From NCBI RefSeq assembly GCF_003589595.1, contig NW_020653766.1, positions 2,040,313 through 2,104,312 of the forward strand: 64,000 nt of DNA, written 5' to 3'. The DNA comes from Hyposmocoma kahamanoa (taxonomy: Eukaryota > Arthropoda > Insecta > Lepidoptera > Cosmopterigidae). This document shows positions 62,014-64,000 of the stretch, one piece after another. Within the stretch, counting starts at the first letter, position 1. Every line of letters starts with the position of its first letter. Below the pieces are notes generated by a model. The model searched no databases. It had not been told where the DNA came from and saw only the letters and a list, made by a program, of their open reading frames with translations. Made by a program: the position numbers and the translations under genes.

Positions 62014-62907
62014 ATGCAAGTATTTATGAAAACAATTATTTTTATTAAGTGTTGTTTTAATGAAGTGAAGTCTAAAGTTTGTAAATATGTATTTTTAGGG
62101 CGTCGGCGTCGACAGCAAAACCTCGTTCAGAGATGACTTTAGATGAAATAGCAAAGATTGAGGAGGAGGAATTCAGTACAGGGCCTCTTTCTGTCCTCAC
62201 GCAGTCCGTAAAAAACAACACACAAGTTCTGATTAACTGCAGGAATAATAAAAAGCTGCTTGGCCGCGTAAAGGCGTTCGACCGGCATTGCAACATGGTT
62301 CTCGAAAATGTGAAGGAAATGTGGACTGAGGTGCCCAGGACTGGCAAAGGAAAGAAGGTATGTACTGTATTTTCACAATATTCAGGAATTTTCTTTAATA
62401 ATTTCATCTTGGCAAGTTTTTAAAATCATATGTTTATTTCAATAAAAAAAATTATATAGTGCAATTTTTGCGAATTCCCTACAAAGAACTTTTTTTCTGA
62501 ATATTGTTAGGAGAGTGCGTAGTTTTTTTTAGTTTTATAGAGCTAGGGGAGGTAGATAATGATTTTGGATGGGATAGAACGATGTTTACTAAACTGAGAA
62601 ACGTTTAAGGACCTTAGTGCAATGAGGACGAAGTGATCAATGGCTCTCAGCACCCGCATCACACTAAATTTACTGCATAGGCTTAATACATTTTACTGGC
62701 AGTGACGTCTGTGCAGATTGTCCGCGTCACATTGATAGGAGCCTTAGGATTCCAAATTTAATTTAAACATATTCCAGTTGTTTAACACTCGTATTTTTCC
62801 AGGGCAAAGCAGTGAACAAAGATCGATTCATCTCAAAGATGTTTCTGCGTGGAGACTCTGTCATTCTAGTTTTAAGAAACCCCCTCGCCACTGCTGCTGG
62901 GAAGTGA
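62014..62907 (+). CDS. SmD2: Small nuclear ribonucleoprotein SmD2
   Basis: Exons 62099-62357 and 62803-62907 encode an Sm-fold protein nearly identical to fly and human SmD2: [53 protein letters not shown], then [19 protein letters not shown] and [15 protein letters not shown]. SmD2 is one of seven Sm proteins forming the ring on U1, U2, U4 and U5 snRNAs. The N-terminal KPRSEM resembles KPKSEM of orthologues, so translation must start before the internal Met at 62133. The frame at the 62099 acceptor needs two bases upstream; AT at 62014-62015 before a GCAAGT donor would complete an ATG and give 121 residues. That 5' exon is inferred. Donor of the second exon is GTATGT, last acceptor TTTTTCCAG. 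Confidence 0.95.
62099..62357 (+). CDS. SmD2: SmD2 main coding exon
   Basis: It opens after acceptor ATTTTTAG with one base completing the start codon, then [12 protein letters not shown] and the Sm1 motif region, ending at GKGKK before donor GTATGT. Confidence 0.95.
62803..62907 (+). CDS. SmD2: SmD2 last coding exon
   Basis: 35 codons including stop, with the Sm2 motif region [16 protein letters not shown] and the fly-like C-terminus ATAAGK. TGA is at 62905. Confidence 0.96.
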   Translation, partial: GKAVNKDRFISKMFLRGDSVILVLRNPLATAAGK

Positions 62908-63039
62908 ATCTATATTTTAAGACTGAGTATACACTAAATATATGTAATGCGGCAGATTTTTCAGTGGCTCATAACACTTTTGTACTGTATCTTACTACAG
63001 ACCTGCCCCTGTCTTGTTTGTATTGTATTATCTAGGTAA

Positions 63040-63290
63040 CCTATCACAAAGTTGAGAATTTTTTTGTGTGAAATAACATTTGTTTGAATTTACATTACTG
63101 AAAACCGATTTCATGTTCTTTCAGGATATGTTAAATGTTTATCGCAAAGACATGATTACGTTCGGTTAGGTTAAGTTTAAAAGAAAAAACATTTTCCTCT
63201 CATAATTACTTTCGAGGCTATGAAATTTCGACTAAACGTCATTTCTGGAAAATGTCTTTTCAGACTACTGATAGGTAACCTGTATTCTAC
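63040..63290 (+). repeat. Dispersed repeat with mirrored ends
   Basis: GGTAACCTATCACAA at the left is mirrored by CTGATAGGTAACC at the right. The interior shares blocks with about 23870-24030 in the opposite orientation. It lies just downstream of SmD2. Confidence 0.55.
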
Positions 63291-63504
63291 TATCAAGGCA
63301 TTTAGTTGAATTTGTGCCTGTAGATTTTTGTTATCCCGTTATGTTGTCAATTCTGAATTGTCCATTCTGTGACAACTGCCCCATTTCAAAGCATCACAAG
63401 GTCACAGGTCTTCTCTGGACAAACTCTTTCACAAGGTACTCTACTGCTGCTTATTTCTAATTAAATAAATATATACCATTAGCCTTTCAGGTTTTTCACT
63501 CATT

Positions 63505-63804
63505 ATGATTCAAAAGCAAATTTGCTATGTCAACCTTACCTGTACCAGTACCTACTCGACTGTGGTGTGCTGTGTGATATTGATGTTTATGAAATATTGG
63601 AATATCTCCAGCTATCCAATCACACCCAACTTAAAGTGTACCCCTGACAGGCATACGAAGCCCATACTGGAAAGGCACATGCCACAGCCAGAGGATATTA
63701 AACCTGTCAGAGCCAGGAAAGTCCTTCAGTTCTTCAATGCTGTTAGCCTTGGCTCTGCACAGCAACTAGTGGCGATCACAACAGATAGTCAATGGTCGCA
63801 GTGA
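63505..63804 (+). other. Unidentified 99-codon open frame
   Basis: ATG to TGA frame with a moderately GC-rich second half (residues CTPDRHTKPILERHMPQ, then VLQFFNAVSLGSAQQLVAI). No family is recognised and no splice structure ties it to the possible exon to its right. It may be a repeat-derived or chance frame. Confidence 0.2.
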
Positions 63805-63933
63805 TGAGGTGATGCATAGGCCCTGAATGAAGCCACCTTATAATAATAACATAAAAGTGTCTTGTATATACGGGTTAATTTCGGCTGCCTCACTAACAAC
63901 TTAAGTTGAATTTCTTTTACTTATCCAGCAGAA

Positions 63934-64000
63934 TGCAGTGTTACTCCGTATAGCGGGTATCAGTCACCAGTTGCTGAACTATCCAAACCCTTTCCAACTG
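63934..64000 (+). other. Possible coding exon at the right edge
   Basis: After a pyrimidine-rich TTCTTTTACTTATCCAG the frame NAVLLRIAGISHQLLNYP continues open to the window end. I do not recognise the protein. It could be chance, since only 67 bases are visible. Confidence 0.2.

Overview
This is a eukaryotic, insect-type window. Everything points to a lepidopteran (moth or butterfly): AT-rich DNA, coding exons split by introns of up to 14 kb, proteins close to fly orthologues, and a dense load of tRNA-derived SINEs, LINE 3' ends and palindromic MITEs whose sequences I recognise as common in Lepidoptera. The lepidopteran assignment rests on memory of repeat families and is an inference. Insect-like is safe.

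Three conserved host genes can be reconstructed exon by exon. (1) An E2 ubiquitin-conjugating enzyme of the UBE2H type lies on the minus strand. Its four visible coding exons run from 20999 down to 1820, and the last exon lies left of the window. (2) The SH2-SH3-SH3 adaptor Crk lies on the plus strand in seven coding exons from 22032 to 49716 (287 residues as modelled). (3) The Sm-core spliceosomal protein SmD2 lies on the plus strand from about 62014 to 62907. UBE2H and Crk are head to head, with start codons about 1.03 kb apart, so the sequence between them is probably a divergent promoter region. A possible further exon opens at the right edge (from about 63934), but I cannot identify it.

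The most striking object is a complete, apparently intact Transib-type (RAG1-like) DNA transposon at 35968-38872 inside Crk intron 3. It has imperfect inverted termini beginning CACTGTG and CACGGTG, a perfect 5-bp target duplication (CAGGG) and a two-exon 652-residue transposase. The transposase keeps the D, D, E residues, the CxxC and HxxxxH zinc ligands and the RAG1-like C-terminal motif.

The rest is a layered transposon landscape. It holds 3' ends of at least five LINE families, four SINE or tRNA-headed families, and palindromic or TIR elements with clear 3-bp (TAA) or 8-bp target duplications. It also holds three loci carrying only the THAP first exon of a P-element-like gene, several nested insertions, a G-rich 12-bp minisatellite, a perfect 24-bp hairpin and a degenerate copy of a Crk SH2 exon.

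Layout: 1-1080 SINE plus LINE; 1081-21000 UBE2H with a repeat-filled intron 1; 21000-22031 intergenic; 22032-49716 Crk with repeat-filled introns and Transib; 49717-62000 intergenic repeats; 62014-62907 SmD2; 62908-64000 repeats and an unresolved right edge.
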